Of a stretch of 64,000 nt of DNA, positions 15,238 to 23,559 are shown piece after piece. Source of the DNA: Rhodoligotrophos defluvii (GTDB lineage: Bacteria; Pseudomonadota; Alphaproteobacteria; Rhizobiales; Im1). Numbering within the stretch: the first letter of the stretch is position 1; each line of letters opens with the position of its first letter. The notes under the pieces were generated by a model. It had not been told where the DNA came from, did no database searches, and saw nothing but the letters and a program-made list of their open reading frames with translations. Location: the NCBI RefSeq assembly GCF_005281615.1, contig NZ_SZZM01000001.1:517227-581226 (forward strand), written 5' to 3'. Position numbers and translations under genes: made by a program.

Positions 15238-16125
15238 CTAGCCGCTCCGGGTGGATGGCGGCAGCAGGCCGGAGGGCCTGAACAGCATGCACAGGACGAG
15301 CGCGGCACCGATGAGCATGAAGCGCAGGGCGCCGAGCTGCGATCCATCGAGGGCAAGGCCGAGGTCGTTGAGGAAGCGCGTGCCTTCCAGGAACAGGATG
15401 AGCAGGAAGGTACCGAGAATCGTGCCGAGATTGCTGCCGCTGCCGCCGACGATCACGGCGATCCACACGTTGAAGGTCACCTCCGGGGTGAACTGTTCCG
15501 GCGAGACGAAGGTGAGGTAATGGGCATAGAAGGCGCCGGCAAGGCCGGCAATGGCAGCGCCCAGGACCAGCGAGCGCGTCTTGAAGCTGACGATGTTCTT
15601 GCCCAGCGCCGCGGCCGCCATCTCGTTGTCGCGGATGGCGCGGAGCGCGCGGCCGAAGGGGGCACGGGTCAGTCGTTCCAGCAGCAGGAAGACGATGGCC
15701 GCGGCGATCACCAGAGCGGCGAGGATGGCGGCGCCCCGCTCCGTGGCGGGCAGTCCGGCGAACAGGCTGGGAATGCCGGGCACGCCGGAGGGCCCGCGGG
15801 TGAGCCACATCTCGTTTTCGAGCACGCTGCGCACCACCTCGCTGAAGCCGATGGCGGTTATGGCGAGGTAGTCTTCCTTGAGGGTGACGGTGAGGCGTCC
15901 GAGCGGCCAGGCCGCCAGGCCCGCCAGAAGCGCGCCCGCTGCCATGGCCAGCGGGATTGGCAGGCCGGTCAGCGATAACAGGCCCGATGTATAGGCACCG
16001 ATGGCGAAGGAAGCCACATGGCCGAAATTGATGAGCCCGGTCTGGCCCCATTGCAGGTTCAGCGCCAGGCCGAGCAGCACATAGATCAGGCCGATGATGG
16101 CGATGGCGATGAGATAGCTGATCAT
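15238..16125 (-). CDS. livM: ABC transporter permease, LivM type
   Basis: 295 residues from ATG 16125, which overlaps the livH stop (ATGA); the upstream extension of the frame is an artefact inside livH. Multiple hydrophobic helices; the signature segment LNLQWGQTGLINFGHVASFAIGAY near residues 22-45 and the permease-ATPase coupling region RALRAIRDNEMAAAALGKN identify LivM. Forms the inner-membrane channel with LivH. Confidence 0.92.
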   Translation of the reverse strand: MISYLIAIAIIGLIYVLLGLALNLQWGQTGLINFGHVASFAIGAYTSGLLSLTGLPIPLAMAAGALLAGLAAWPLGRLTVTLKEDYLAITAIGFSEVVRSVLENEMWLTRGPSGVPGIPSLFAGLPATERGAAILAALVIAAAIVFLLLERLTRAPFGRALRAIRDNEMAAAALGKNIVSFKTRSLVLGAAIAGLAGAFYAHYLTFVSPEQFTPEVTFNVWIAVIVGGSGSNLGTILGTFLLILFLEGTRFLNDLGLALDGSQLGALRFMLIGAALVLCMLFRPSGLLPPSTRSG

Positions 16126-16991
16126 TTCGCCACCGCCTTCGCACCGAACAGGCCTTGCGGCCGGATGAGCAGCACCAGCACGATCATGGCGAACACCGCG
16201 GCGACCCGGTAGGTGGGCAGCCAGTAGATCGCGGCAAGCTCGCCGACAATGCCGATGATGAGGGCACCGGCTAGGGTGCCCGTGACGCTGCCGACGCCGC
16301 CGAGAATGACGGCGGCGAAGGCGGGCAGCAGAAGCTGCCAGCCGAGATAAGGAGTGAGCACCGCCTTGATGCCGAGCAGGATGCCGCCGAGCCCGGCAAG
16401 GCCGGCACCGATCAGCCACATCAGGCTCACCACCCGCTCCGAGGCAACGCCTGCCACACGGGCGAGGCTCGGATTGTCCGAGACCGCGCGTAAGGACCGG
16501 CCGAATGCCGTGTAGCGCAGCGTGATATGGAGGGCGGCAAACACGGCCAGCGTCGCCAGGATGATCATCAGATCATAGGGCGAGATACGGAAGCCCGCGA
16601 AGCGATAGGCCCTGAGCAGCGGCAGGTCGAAAGCCTGCTGATTGCTGCTCCAGATGAAGGTCACGAGGTAGCGCAGGAAGAAGGATACGCCCACCGAGGC
16701 GATGATCAGGGTGATGGCGCGCTCGCTGCGCAGCCTGCGGTAGACGAGCTTGTAGGCCCCAAAGCCAGTGGCCGCGACTGCGGCGATGCCGATGAGCGCG
16801 GCAAGCGGAAACGGCGTGGCGAGGCTCGAGGCGAACAGCAGGGTCACATAGGCGCCGATGGTGGCGAGGTCCACATGCGCCACATTGACGAAGCGGGAAA
16901 TCCGGAACACCAGCGACAGGCCGACCGCCACCAGCGCGATGATTGCGCCGGTGGAGATGCCATCGATCACCGTCTGGATGAACAGCTGCAA
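16122..16991 (-). CDS. livH: ABC transporter permease, LivH type
   Basis: 289 residues, about eight transmembrane helices. The N-terminus (QTVIDGISTGAIIALVAVG) and the coupling loop (GRSLRAVSDNPSLARVAGV) match LivH. First of four overlapping genes (H-M-G-F). Separated from the binding-protein gene by 108 bp that contain a hairpin, which would let the binding protein be made in excess. Confidence 0.92.
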   Translation of the reverse strand: MQLFIQTVIDGISTGAIIALVAVGLSLVFRISRFVNVAHVDLATIGAYVTLLFASSLATPFPLAALIGIAAVAATGFGAYKLVYRRLRSERAITLIIASVGVSFFLRYLVTFIWSSNQQAFDLPLLRAYRFAGFRISPYDLMIILATLAVFAALHITLRYTAFGRSLRAVSDNPSLARVAGVASERVVSLMWLIGAGLAGLGGILLGIKAVLTPYLGWQLLLPAFAAVILGGVGSVTGTLAGALIIGIVGELAAIYWLPTYRVAAVFAMIVLVLLIRPQGLFGAKAVAK

Positions 16992-17057
16992 GGAGTATAC
17001 TCGGCTTGATCACTGCACGGGCGCATGCGGATGCGCCAGGGTACATCCGCCGCCAAA

Positions 17058-17083
17058 GGCCCGGAAACATGAATTCCCGGGCC
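17058..17083 (-). terminator. Hairpin between binding-protein gene and livH
   Basis: GGCCCGG (17058-17064) pairs with CCGGGCC (17077-17083) around a 12-base loop. It lies 16 bp beyond the stop of the binding-protein gene. Probably a partial terminator or mRNA-stabilising structure. Confidence 0.5.
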
Positions 17084-17099
17084 GTTCTGCTGCGACGTG

Positions 17100-18329
17100 C
17101 TAGCCTTTGACCGGGCCCTTGAAGTCGAGCTTGCCGTTCTCGGCAATCCAGTAGCCGAAATAGGGTTTGGCCTCGCCGGTCTCGTCGAAGTTCATGTTGC
17201 CGCCGACGCCTTCATAGTCGATCTCCTCGCCGGCGCGGATCGCATCGAGCGCTTCCTTGATGGTGTAGACCTTCTTGCCGGGCGGGCTCGCCACCGCGCG
17301 GATCTTCTTGCGGAACTCCTCGGCGACCGCGCTCTTGGCCGCTTCGATGGCGAGCGCGCAGGTCACCACCATGTCATAGCCCATGGCCGAGAATGGATTG
17401 GCGAGCACCGGCTGGCCCGTCGCCTTCTCGTAGCGCTCCTTGAACGCGGCATAGGCGGGCGAGTCGAAATTGGGCACGGCACCGATCGACACGATGCCTT
17501 CGGCCGCCTCGGCGCCCACCGCATCGACCAGAGCGGGCGAGACCGCCCAGATCGGGCCGATCCACTTGGTCGGCTCGCCAAGCGCATACCACTCCTTGAG
17601 GATGATGGTGGTGTCGGGCAGGTAGGAGCCCAGGGCGATCACCTCCGGATTGGTGGACAGGGCCTTGGTCAGCTCTGCCCGGTAGCTGGGCTGGTTGGGG
17701 TTGTAGACGATGACGTTGCAGGTTCCGCCGGCGGCTTCGAACACCCGCTTGAACTCCTCGCCGAGGGTGAGGCCGGACGGGTTGTTGAAGGCCATGAAGG
17801 AGGCGTTCTTGTAGCCCTGCTGGATGGCGTAGGTGCCCATCATCTCGCCATAGGCGAGGTTGGAGCCGGCCACGGGCCAGATCCACTCGTCCTTCTTCAT
17901 GTCGCGCAGGTCGGTCGTGCCGGAGAAGTTCATGTTCACGACCTTGCTCTCCATGACGATCGGGGCGACCGCCATGGTCACGCCGCTCGACCAGGTGCCG
18001 AGCACGGTCTGTACCTGGTTGACCTCGATGAGCTTCTTGGCGGCACGCACGCCGGCATCCGGGTCGGACTGGCTGTCTTCGCTGTAGAGGCGGATCTTGC
18101 GGCCGCCGAGCAGCCCGCCAAGCTCGTTGACATCAGCGGCGGCGAATTCCATGGCCTTCTGCGCGCCCGGGCCGAAGATGCTGCCCGCGCGGGTGATCGG
18201 GCATAACGTGCCGAAGCGGATCTCCTCCGCCTCCTGCGCCACGCTGATCCTCAGGCCGCCGGCCGTCGTCGCCAACAACGCGCCGAGGCCAGCGCTCCTC
18301 TGCAACAGATCGCGCCTTGAGATTCCCAT
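17100..18329 (-). CDS. Solute-binding protein of branched-chain amino acid-type ABC importer
   Basis: 409 residues from ATG 18329, preceded by AGGAGGGGG. A Tat-like signal (SRRDLLQRSAG, then a hydrophobic stretch to about residue 30) precedes a Peripla_BP_6 domain. The first lines of the mature protein (FGTLCPITRAGSIFGPGAQ) and SEDSQSDPDAGVRAAKKLI are typical of Leu/Ile/Val and amide/urea binding proteins. The ligand cannot be read from the sequence; it may be an amino acid, amide or aromatic acid. First gene of the five-gene operon. Confidence 0.88.
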   Translation of the reverse strand: MGISRRDLLQRSAGLGALLATTAGGLRISVAQEAEEIRFGTLCPITRAGSIFGPGAQKAMEFAAADVNELGGLLGGRKIRLYSEDSQSDPDAGVRAAKKLIEVNQVQTVLGTWSSGVTMAVAPIVMESKVVNMNFSGTTDLRDMKKDEWIWPVAGSNLAYGEMMGTYAIQQGYKNASFMAFNNPSGLTLGEEFKRVFEAAGGTCNVIVYNPNQPSYRAELTKALSTNPEVIALGSYLPDTTIILKEWYALGEPTKWIGPIWAVSPALVDAVGAEAAEGIVSIGAVPNFDSPAYAAFKERYEKATGQPVLANPFSAMGYDMVVTCALAIEAAKSAVAEEFRKKIRAVASPPGKKVYTIKEALDAIRAGEEIDYEGVGGNMNFDETGEAKPYFGYWIAENGKLDFKGPVKG

Positions 18330-18548
18330 CACACCCCCTCCTTCTCCCTGGTCTTGTGACCCCTCATTGTGCGAGGAAGCGATGATAAGGGCAAGCCCGG
18401 CAGCGTCAAGTGCATACACATTTGTCTTCAAGCATCGATGCGACGGCGTCGCCGACCCGACCGCGCGACATCGCGGCGCAGCGCCTCGTCCGGCATTTGC
18501 GGGGCGGGACAAGCATGCTAGCGACGGCAGGATGATGGAAGAGATCCC

Positions 18549-18929
18549 GTGAAAATGCTGCAGGCAGGACGGACGCGGTGGGTGGCGGTGTGTGCTGCCT
18601 ACCTGCTGCTCGTCCAGACGCTGATCACGGCCTTCGCCTTGGGCGCGGCGGCTCTGGGGGCGCCCGAGCATGTGGCGCCGATCTGTACCAGCAGCACGGG
18701 CCCGTTACCGTCTCCCGCCAACGACGACAGGTCGTGGCCGCTGCCCAGCTGCTGTCTCGCGGGCTGCGGCCTTTCGGTTACCACGGCTCCGCTGCTCTCC
18801 CCGATCGGATCCTTGGGTCGGCCGCAACAGGTTGCCGTGGGGCGGCTGAACGCTGTCGCCACCGAAATCCCGATTTCGCCGCGCGAGCGAAGTCCGGGCA
18901 GGCCGCGCGCTCCCCCGGCCGCACGCTGA
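18549..18929 (+). CDS. DUF2946-like small secreted or membrane protein
   Basis: 126 residues. An N-terminal hydrophobic helix (WVAVCAAYLLLVQTLITAF) acts as signal or anchor. The middle holds a cysteine cluster (CCLAGCG, about residues 67-73) as in DUF2946-type proteins, which often sit beside copper-handling genes. The C-terminus is Pro/Arg-rich. It precedes a PCuAC copper chaperone by 80 bp, so a copper-related role is reasonable but not shown. Confidence 0.6.
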   Translation: MKMLQAGRTRWVAVCAAYLLLVQTLITAFALGAAALGAPEHVAPICTSSTGPLPSPANDDRSWPLPSCCLAGCGLSVTTAPLLSPIGSLGRPQQVAVGRLNAVATEIPISPRERSPGRPRAPPAAR

Positions 18930-19009
18930 GCAAAGCTGCCTTGTCACCTTCTGCCAGCAAGACGACGGGCTGCCGCTCGCCGCGGCGAGCTCGCGAAAAT
19001 GGAGTTTCT

Positions 19010-19522
19010 ATGGTGTCTGCTGTTCAAACCTTCTGCGGCCTTGCAAGGTCAACCGCCACTGCCGCCTGTCTCGCGGCGCTCACGGTGCTCGCGCCGAGCG
19101 CGAGCTGGTCCCACGAATACAAGGTCGGCCCCCTGGTGGTCGATCAGCCTTGGTCGCGCGCCACGGCCGCCAAGGTCGGGGCCGGCTACGTCACGATCCG
19201 CAACCAGGGCGAGGCTGCCGATCGCCTGGTTTCCGCCAGCGCGGAGGTCGCCACATCGGTCGAGATCCACGCGATGAGCATGAAGGACGGGGTCATGACC
19301 ATGCGCGCGCTGCCGCAAGGGCTCGAAATCCCCGCCGGCCAAGACGTGGCGCTCAAGCCCGGCGGCCATCACCTGATGCTGCTGGGACTGAAGCAGCCGC
19401 TGAAGCGGGGCGAAACGTTCCCCGGCACGCTCACCTTCGAGAAGGCAGGAACCGTGGCCGTCGAGTTTTTGGTCGAGGGGCCGGGCGCTGCTGCCAGCGG
19501 CCACGATCACAAGAGCCACTGA
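19010..19522 (+). CDS. Periplasmic copper chaperone PCu(A)C
   Basis: 170 residues from ATG 19010, with GGAG 6 bases upstream. A signal peptide runs to about residue 34 (SASWSHE). Copper ligands fit the family motif: H87, then M98, then H121-L-M123 (HAMSMKDGVMTM ... GGHHLML). The C-terminal HDHKSH adds further metal-binding residues. PCu(A)C proteins deliver Cu(I) to the CuA centre or cbb3 oxidases. Longer frames upstream overlap the previous gene and are rejected. Confidence 0.9.
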   Translation: MVSAVQTFCGLARSTATAACLAALTVLAPSASWSHEYKVGPLVVDQPWSRATAAKVGAGYVTIRNQGEAADRLVSASAEVATSVEIHAMSMKDGVMTMRALPQGLEIPAGQDVALKPGGHHLMLLGLKQPLKRGETFPGTLTFEKAGTVAVEFLVEGPGAAASGHDHKSH

Positions 19523-19668
19523 CGCGGTATCCGCGACGCGGGGCACCCCCGCGTCGCTCCAATTCGACACCGCCTCCGTCCAGAAAAAGTCCGAAGCCTG
19601 GGCCAGATTGGCTCGCCGGGGGACCTTGCCCAGTCGGCCCCGGGGATCAGCATTTGGTGGAGTTGATC

Positions 19669-20574
19669 GTGGATACATTGACGAGACGGACATTCTCAAT
19701 CGCAGCGGCTTCAATGTTTGCGGCCGGGCTGCTCGCGCGCAACGCGCGCGGAGCTGCGGCCGCCGAATCCGACGATCCCCTGTCCCAGAAGCTAGATGAC
19801 ATCGAGAAGCGGCTCGGCGGGCGTCTGGGTGCGGTGGTCATCGATACCGCAACGGGGAGACAATGGTCCCGTCGCGCCAACGAGCGCTTTCCGCTCAACA
19901 GCACGTTTAAGGCATTCGCATGCGCCGCGACTCTCGCCCGCGTCGATGCCGGCGAGGAGGATCTCACCAAGTCGATCACCTTCGATGCGAAGGACCTCGT
20001 CACCTATTCTCCGGTCACGGAGAAGCGGGTCGGCGGGAAGGGCATGACACTGTTCGAACTGTGCGATGCAACCATGTCGATGAGCGACAACAGCGCTGCC
20101 AATATGGTGCTTGGCAGTTTGGGCGGCCCGCAGGGGCTTACATCCTTCATGCGGTCCATCGGGGACGACGTGACCAGGCTCGATCGCTGGGAAACCGAGC
20201 TCAACGAGGCGACCCCCGGCGATCTCCGCGACACCACGACGCCAAAGGCGATTGCGGCGAGCTTCCAAAACCTCCTTGTGGGTGACGTGCTTTCGCCGCG
20301 CTCCCGCCAGCAGCTCGAGGACTGGCTGATCGGCAACGAGGTCAGCGGTCCGATGCTTCGCGCCGGCCTGCCGGCAGGCTGGCGCATCGGCGACAGGACC
20401 GGCGCGGGGGGCCATGGCTCGCGGAGCATCGTCGCGGTGATCTGGCCGCCGCGGCGCGACCCGCAGAAGCCCGTCATCGCGGCAATCTACATGACCGAAG
20501 TCCAAGCTTCCATGCAAGACCGCAACGCGGCCTTTGCCGAGCTTGGCCGCGCCTTGGTGCAAACCCTCGGCTGA
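19669..20574 (+). CDS. bla: Class A beta-lactamase with RTG motif
   Basis: 301 residues from GTG 19669, with GGTGGAG 7 bases upstream. A Tat-type signal is visible (TRRTFSIAAASMFAAG, cleavage near residue 30). Active-site motifs: S78-T-F-K, S139-D-N, E175 in ETELNE, and R243-T-G in place of the usual K-T-G. The RTG form is known from carbenicillin-hydrolysing (CARB/PSE) enzymes. All catalytic residues are present, so it should hydrolyse penicillins in the periplasm. No AmpR-type regulator or mobile element adjoins it, so it looks like an intrinsic gene. Confidence 0.92.
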   Translation: MDTLTRRTFSIAAASMFAAGLLARNARGAAAAESDDPLSQKLDDIEKRLGGRLGAVVIDTATGRQWSRRANERFPLNSTFKAFACAATLARVDAGEEDLTKSITFDAKDLVTYSPVTEKRVGGKGMTLFELCDATMSMSDNSAANMVLGSLGGPQGLTSFMRSIGDDVTRLDRWETELNEATPGDLRDTTTPKAIAASFQNLLVGDVLSPRSRQQLEDWLIGNEVSGPMLRAGLPAGWRIGDRTGAGGHGSRSIVAVIWPPRRDPQKPVIAAIYMTEVQASMQDRNAAFAELGRALVQTLG

Positions 20575-20611
20575 TCGCATTCCGGTGATGCGCTTGGGCA
20601 AGCCCGCCCAA

Positions 20612-21406
20612 TCACATAGGGGCGGGCTGCACCAGGGAGAACATCACCCCTTGCGGGTCCTGGCACTGGATGATCCAGCTGCCGCCCGGCACCTGCATCG
20701 GCCCGTTGAGCACCTGGCCGCCAGTCCCGGTGACGGTTTCCAGCGCCTTGCGGATGTCGGGGACGTTGAAATAGAAGCCCCAATACGGCGCCGGCATTTC
20801 CTTGAACTTGGTCATCATGCCGCCGATCGGCTGTCCCTTCCAGGCGAACAGCTGGTAGGTGCCCATCTCGCCCATGTCCATGGCGTCCCCCTTGGTCCAG
20901 CCGAACAGGTCGGCATAGAACGGGAATACCGTCTCCCAATCGCCTGCCATCAGTTCATGCCACCCGGTGTAGCCGGGCGTGCCGGGACTGGGAGCCGCCG
21001 GGTGATCACAGTCCCGCCCCTTGAACAGGGCGAAGACCGCGCCCTGCGGATCGGCGACGATCGCGAAGCGGCCCACATCCGGAATGTCCTCCGGCGCCCG
21101 ATGAACCGCGCCGCCCGCATCCCCGATCCGCTTGGCGGTGGCATCCACATCATCAACCGCGATGAAGCCGATCCAGCCGGGGCGGGCACCCTCGTTGCAG
21201 GCTTCCGCCGGCATGGTCATCACACCGCCGATCGGCTCGTTGCCCGTCTTGAACTCGTTGCCCGTCTTGAATATGTGATAGCCGATCTCCGGATTGCCGA
21301 AGGGTTCGTTGCTCCAGCCAATGACCTTGCCGTAGAAACCGGCCGCCGCATCGCGGTCGGTGGTCAGGAGCTCGTACCAGACGAATTTGCCGTGCGCATC
21401 GGACAT
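20612..21406 (-). CDS. VOC-family protein with two glyoxalase-like domains
   Basis: 264 residues. Two tandem VOC domains: residues ~5-130 (GKFVWYELLTTDRDAAAGF) and ~140-262 (TGWHELMAGDWETVFPFYAD). The DPQGAVFALF and DPQGVMFSLV strands end each domain. Enzymes of this layout are annotated as glyoxalase/bleomycin-resistance-like; the substrate is unknown. In the first domain FKTGNE is duplicated in tandem (18-bp DNA repeat near 21239-21274). Cotranscribed with the DUF899 gene behind a MarR-type operator. Confidence 0.85.
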   Translation of the reverse strand: MSDAHGKFVWYELLTTDRDAAAGFYGKVIGWSNEPFGNPEIGYHIFKTGNEFKTGNEPIGGVMTMPAEACNEGARPGWIGFIAVDDVDATAKRIGDAGGAVHRAPEDIPDVGRFAIVADPQGAVFALFKGRDCDHPAAPSPGTPGYTGWHELMAGDWETVFPFYADLFGWTKGDAMDMGEMGTYQLFAWKGQPIGGMMTKFKEMPAPYWGFYFNVPDIRKALETVTGTGGQVLNGPMQVPGGSWIIQCQDPQGVMFSLVQPAPM

Positions 21407-21460
21407 GAGTTCGCTCCCTGCGTTCTACTGCTGTTAGATTAATCCGAGACTTAGACATTC

Positions 21461-22201
21461 TCATGAGGCGCAGCAGCAGGCGTGCGGCTGTGCGGATTCG
21501 TATTCGTCGTGGCGCTTGACCCAGTTCATGATCGAGCTCTCGTTGCGGCCCTTCGGGACACGGTCGAGGATCATGAAGGCGGTGAGCACTTCTTCATATC
21601 CGCGCGCGTAGGTGGAGTATGTATGGAAAATGCCGCGGTGATCCCGATAAAACACGCTCAGGCCGGGCAATTCCTCGGGGATCGCGCTGTCGGCGGTGTC
21701 AAGCTCCCGGAAATTGTAGAACACTTTGCCCTTGGCCAGGTCTTCCTTCCGGAACGAGACATGGAAGTCGTAGTTGAAGTCGCTGTCATAGGAGGACACC
21801 CAGGGGAAACGCCAGCCCATGCGCTGCTTATACGCCTCGATCTGAGGCAGTGGCGCGCGGGATATGGCGACAAAGGATGCATCCGCCTGCTGAACGTGAA
21901 CCAGCGCGGCGTCGATGTGATCAGCGCCGAAGGAGCAGCCTACGCAGCCCGCCTCCCAGTCGGGGCCCAGCATGAAGTGGTTGACGATGAGCTGGGTCTT
22001 GCCGTCGAACAGATCGCCCAGGCTCTTCTTGCCCGCGGGCGTGTCGAAGACATAGGCCTTCTCCACCTTCACCCAGGGCAGCGCCCGGCGTTGCTCGTTC
22101 AGTTGGTCGCGCGCCTTCGTGTGTTCTTTCTCCTTCTCGAGGAGCGCCTTGCGCGCGGCGAGCCACGCCTCGCGCGTTACGATGGGATGGTCTTGCAGCA
22201 T
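21461..22201 (-). CDS. DUF899 thioredoxin-like protein
   Basis: 246 residues from ATG 22201 (ten extra codons upstream are unlikely). The DUF899 family has a thioredoxin fold; visible are the N-terminal WLAARKALLEKEKEHTK helix, the CVGCSFGADHIDAALVHV active-site region and the WVSSYDSDFNYDFHVSF and SVFYRD signatures. The C-terminus ends in CCC, which may bind metal. Probably cytoplasmic. It starts 60 bp from the palindrome at 22261 and is transcribed away from the MarR gene. Confidence 0.85.
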   Translation of the reverse strand: MLQDHPIVTREAWLAARKALLEKEKEHTKARDQLNEQRRALPWVKVEKAYVFDTPAGKKSLGDLFDGKTQLIVNHFMLGPDWEAGCVGCSFGADHIDAALVHVQQADASFVAISRAPLPQIEAYKQRMGWRFPWVSSYDSDFNYDFHVSFRKEDLAKGKVFYNFRELDTADSAIPEELPGLSVFYRDHRGIFHTYSTYARGYEEVLTAFMILDRVPKGRNESSIMNWVKRHDEYESAQPHACCCAS

Positions 22202-22260
22202 CTCTCGCCTCCTCTCCTCAACTTTTCGCACGATCCTGCGGCTTTGCCCTTGACTTTTTG

Positions 22261-22274
22261 TGTTGATATCAACA
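22261..22274. promoter_or_regulatory. MarR-type operator
   Basis: TGTTGATATCAACA is a perfect 14-bp palindrome between the DUF899 gene and the divergent MarR gene, 10 bp before the latter's ATG. This is the place and form of an autoregulatory MarR operator controlling both directions. Confidence 0.6.
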
Positions 22275-22284
22275 TTATTTGGTT

Positions 22285-22761
22285 ATGTCAAACGCACAAA
22301 CCGTCCCATTGCAGACAACGATCCACGTACGCGATACCTGCCTCTGCCTCCATGTGCAGCGCGCGGCGCGGGCGCTGGCACGGCGCTTCGACGAGGCGTT
22401 CCGCTCGCTCGACCTGACCAGCGGCCAATTCTCGTTGCTGATGTCGCTGAACCGTCCCTCGCCGCCCAAGATGCGCGAGGTGGCGAGCCTCCTCGCCATG
22501 GACCGCACCACCCTGACCGCGGCCCTAAAGCCATTGGAGCGGCGCGGCCTCGTGTCGATCGCAGTCGACCCCAAGGATCGGCGCAGCAGGCTTTTGTCGC
22601 TCACGCTGGCCGGCCATAGGTTATTGGCCGCCGCAGCCCCGATCTGGCTCCGCACCCATGCGCAGCTCGAATCTCAGCTCGCCGGCGGCGGCGACAGCCT
22701 GCGCAAGGCCCTCGGCGAGCTCTACGAGCCGGTCACCGTGGAGCCTGAATGCGCTCTGTGA
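22285..22761 (+). CDS. MarR-family transcriptional regulator
   Basis: 158 residues from ATG 22285. The winged HTH shows FSLLMSLNRPSPPKMREVASLL, then TTLTAALKPLERRGLV and the wing DPKDRRSRLLSLT. N-terminal cysteines (CLCLHV) could sense oxidants or electrophiles. Divergent from the DUF899-VOC pair with a palindromic operator between them; it probably represses that pair and itself. Confidence 0.88.
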   Translation: MSNAQTVPLQTTIHVRDTCLCLHVQRAARALARRFDEAFRSLDLTSGQFSLLMSLNRPSPPKMREVASLLAMDRTTLTAALKPLERRGLVSIAVDPKDRRSRLLSLTLAGHRLLAAAAPIWLRTHAQLESQLAGGGDSLRKALGELYEPVTVEPECAL

Positions 22762-22803
22762 TAGGCTCCGGCTGCATCCAGGATCGCGTCAGGAGTTGAG
22801 GTG

Positions 22804-23559
22804 ATGCAGGCAGCGTCGCACCCCAGGATCCGCGTCGGCATCGGCGGCTGGACCTATGAGCCGTGGCGGGGCACCTTCTATCCGGCCGACCTGCCGCAGC
22901 GGCGCGAGCTCGAATATGCCAGCCGCAAGCTCACCTCCATCGAGATCAACGGCACCTATTACGGCTCGCAGAAGCCTGAGAGCTTCCGGAAATGGCGCGA
23001 TGAGGCGCCGGACGGGTTCGTGTTCTCGGTGAAGGGACCGCGCTTTGCCACGAACCGGCGGGTGCTCGCGGAGGCGGGCGAATCGATCGACCGGTTCTTC
23101 GCCAGCGGGGTGACGGAGCTCGGCGATAAGCTGGGGCCGGTCAACTGGCAGCTCCCCGCGACCAAGCGGTTCGATGCTGCAGATTTCGACGCGTTTCTCA
23201 AGCTCTTGCCGAAGGAGGTAGGCGGGGTGGCGCTCCGGCATGTGGTGGAGCTGAGGCATGACAGCTTCATGGTGCCGGAATGTGTGGATTTGCTGCGCGC
23301 TCATGACGTGGCGGTGGTGCTCACCGACCACGCCACCTATCCCAATTTCGCGGAGAGCCCGGCGTCCTTCATCTATGCGCGCCTGCAGCAGGCGTCGGAA
23401 GACGAGGCCCTCGGCTATTCTTCGGATGCTCTCGACGGCTTTGCCAAGCGCGCTGAAGCCTGGTCGGACCGCGGCCGGCGGGACGTGTTCATCTACATGA
23501 TCAATGGCTTCAAGCCGAAGGCGCCGGCAGCCGCCATGGCGTTGATCGAGCGGCTTTAG
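22804..23559 (+). CDS. DUF72 family protein
   Basis: 251 residues from ATG 22804 (GTG 22801 also possible; AGGAG upstream). A TIM-barrel DUF72 protein: IRVGIGGWTYEPWRGTFYP, EINGTYYG, FVFSVKGPRFATN, VELRHDSF and the C-terminal DVFIYMINGFKPKAPA. The activity of the family is not established. The stop overlaps the stop of the convergent sulfotransferase gene by 4 bp. Confidence 0.88.
   Translation: MQAASHPRIRVGIGGWTYEPWRGTFYPADLPQRRELEYASRKLTSIEINGTYYGSQKPESFRKWRDEAPDGFVFSVKGPRFATNRRVLAEAGESIDRFFASGVTELGDKLGPVNWQLPATKRFDAADFDAFLKLLPKEVGGVALRHVVELRHDSFMVPECVDLLRAHDVAVVLTDHATYPNFAESPASFIYARLQQASEDEALGYSSDALDGFAKRAEAWSDRGRRDVFIYMINGFKPKAPAAAMALIERL

Noticed and set aside
13742..18329. Urea-type (urt) transporter
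   Set aside because: The binding protein resembles both Liv and Urt families, but there is no urease gene nearby and the ATPase order fits liv; ligand left open.
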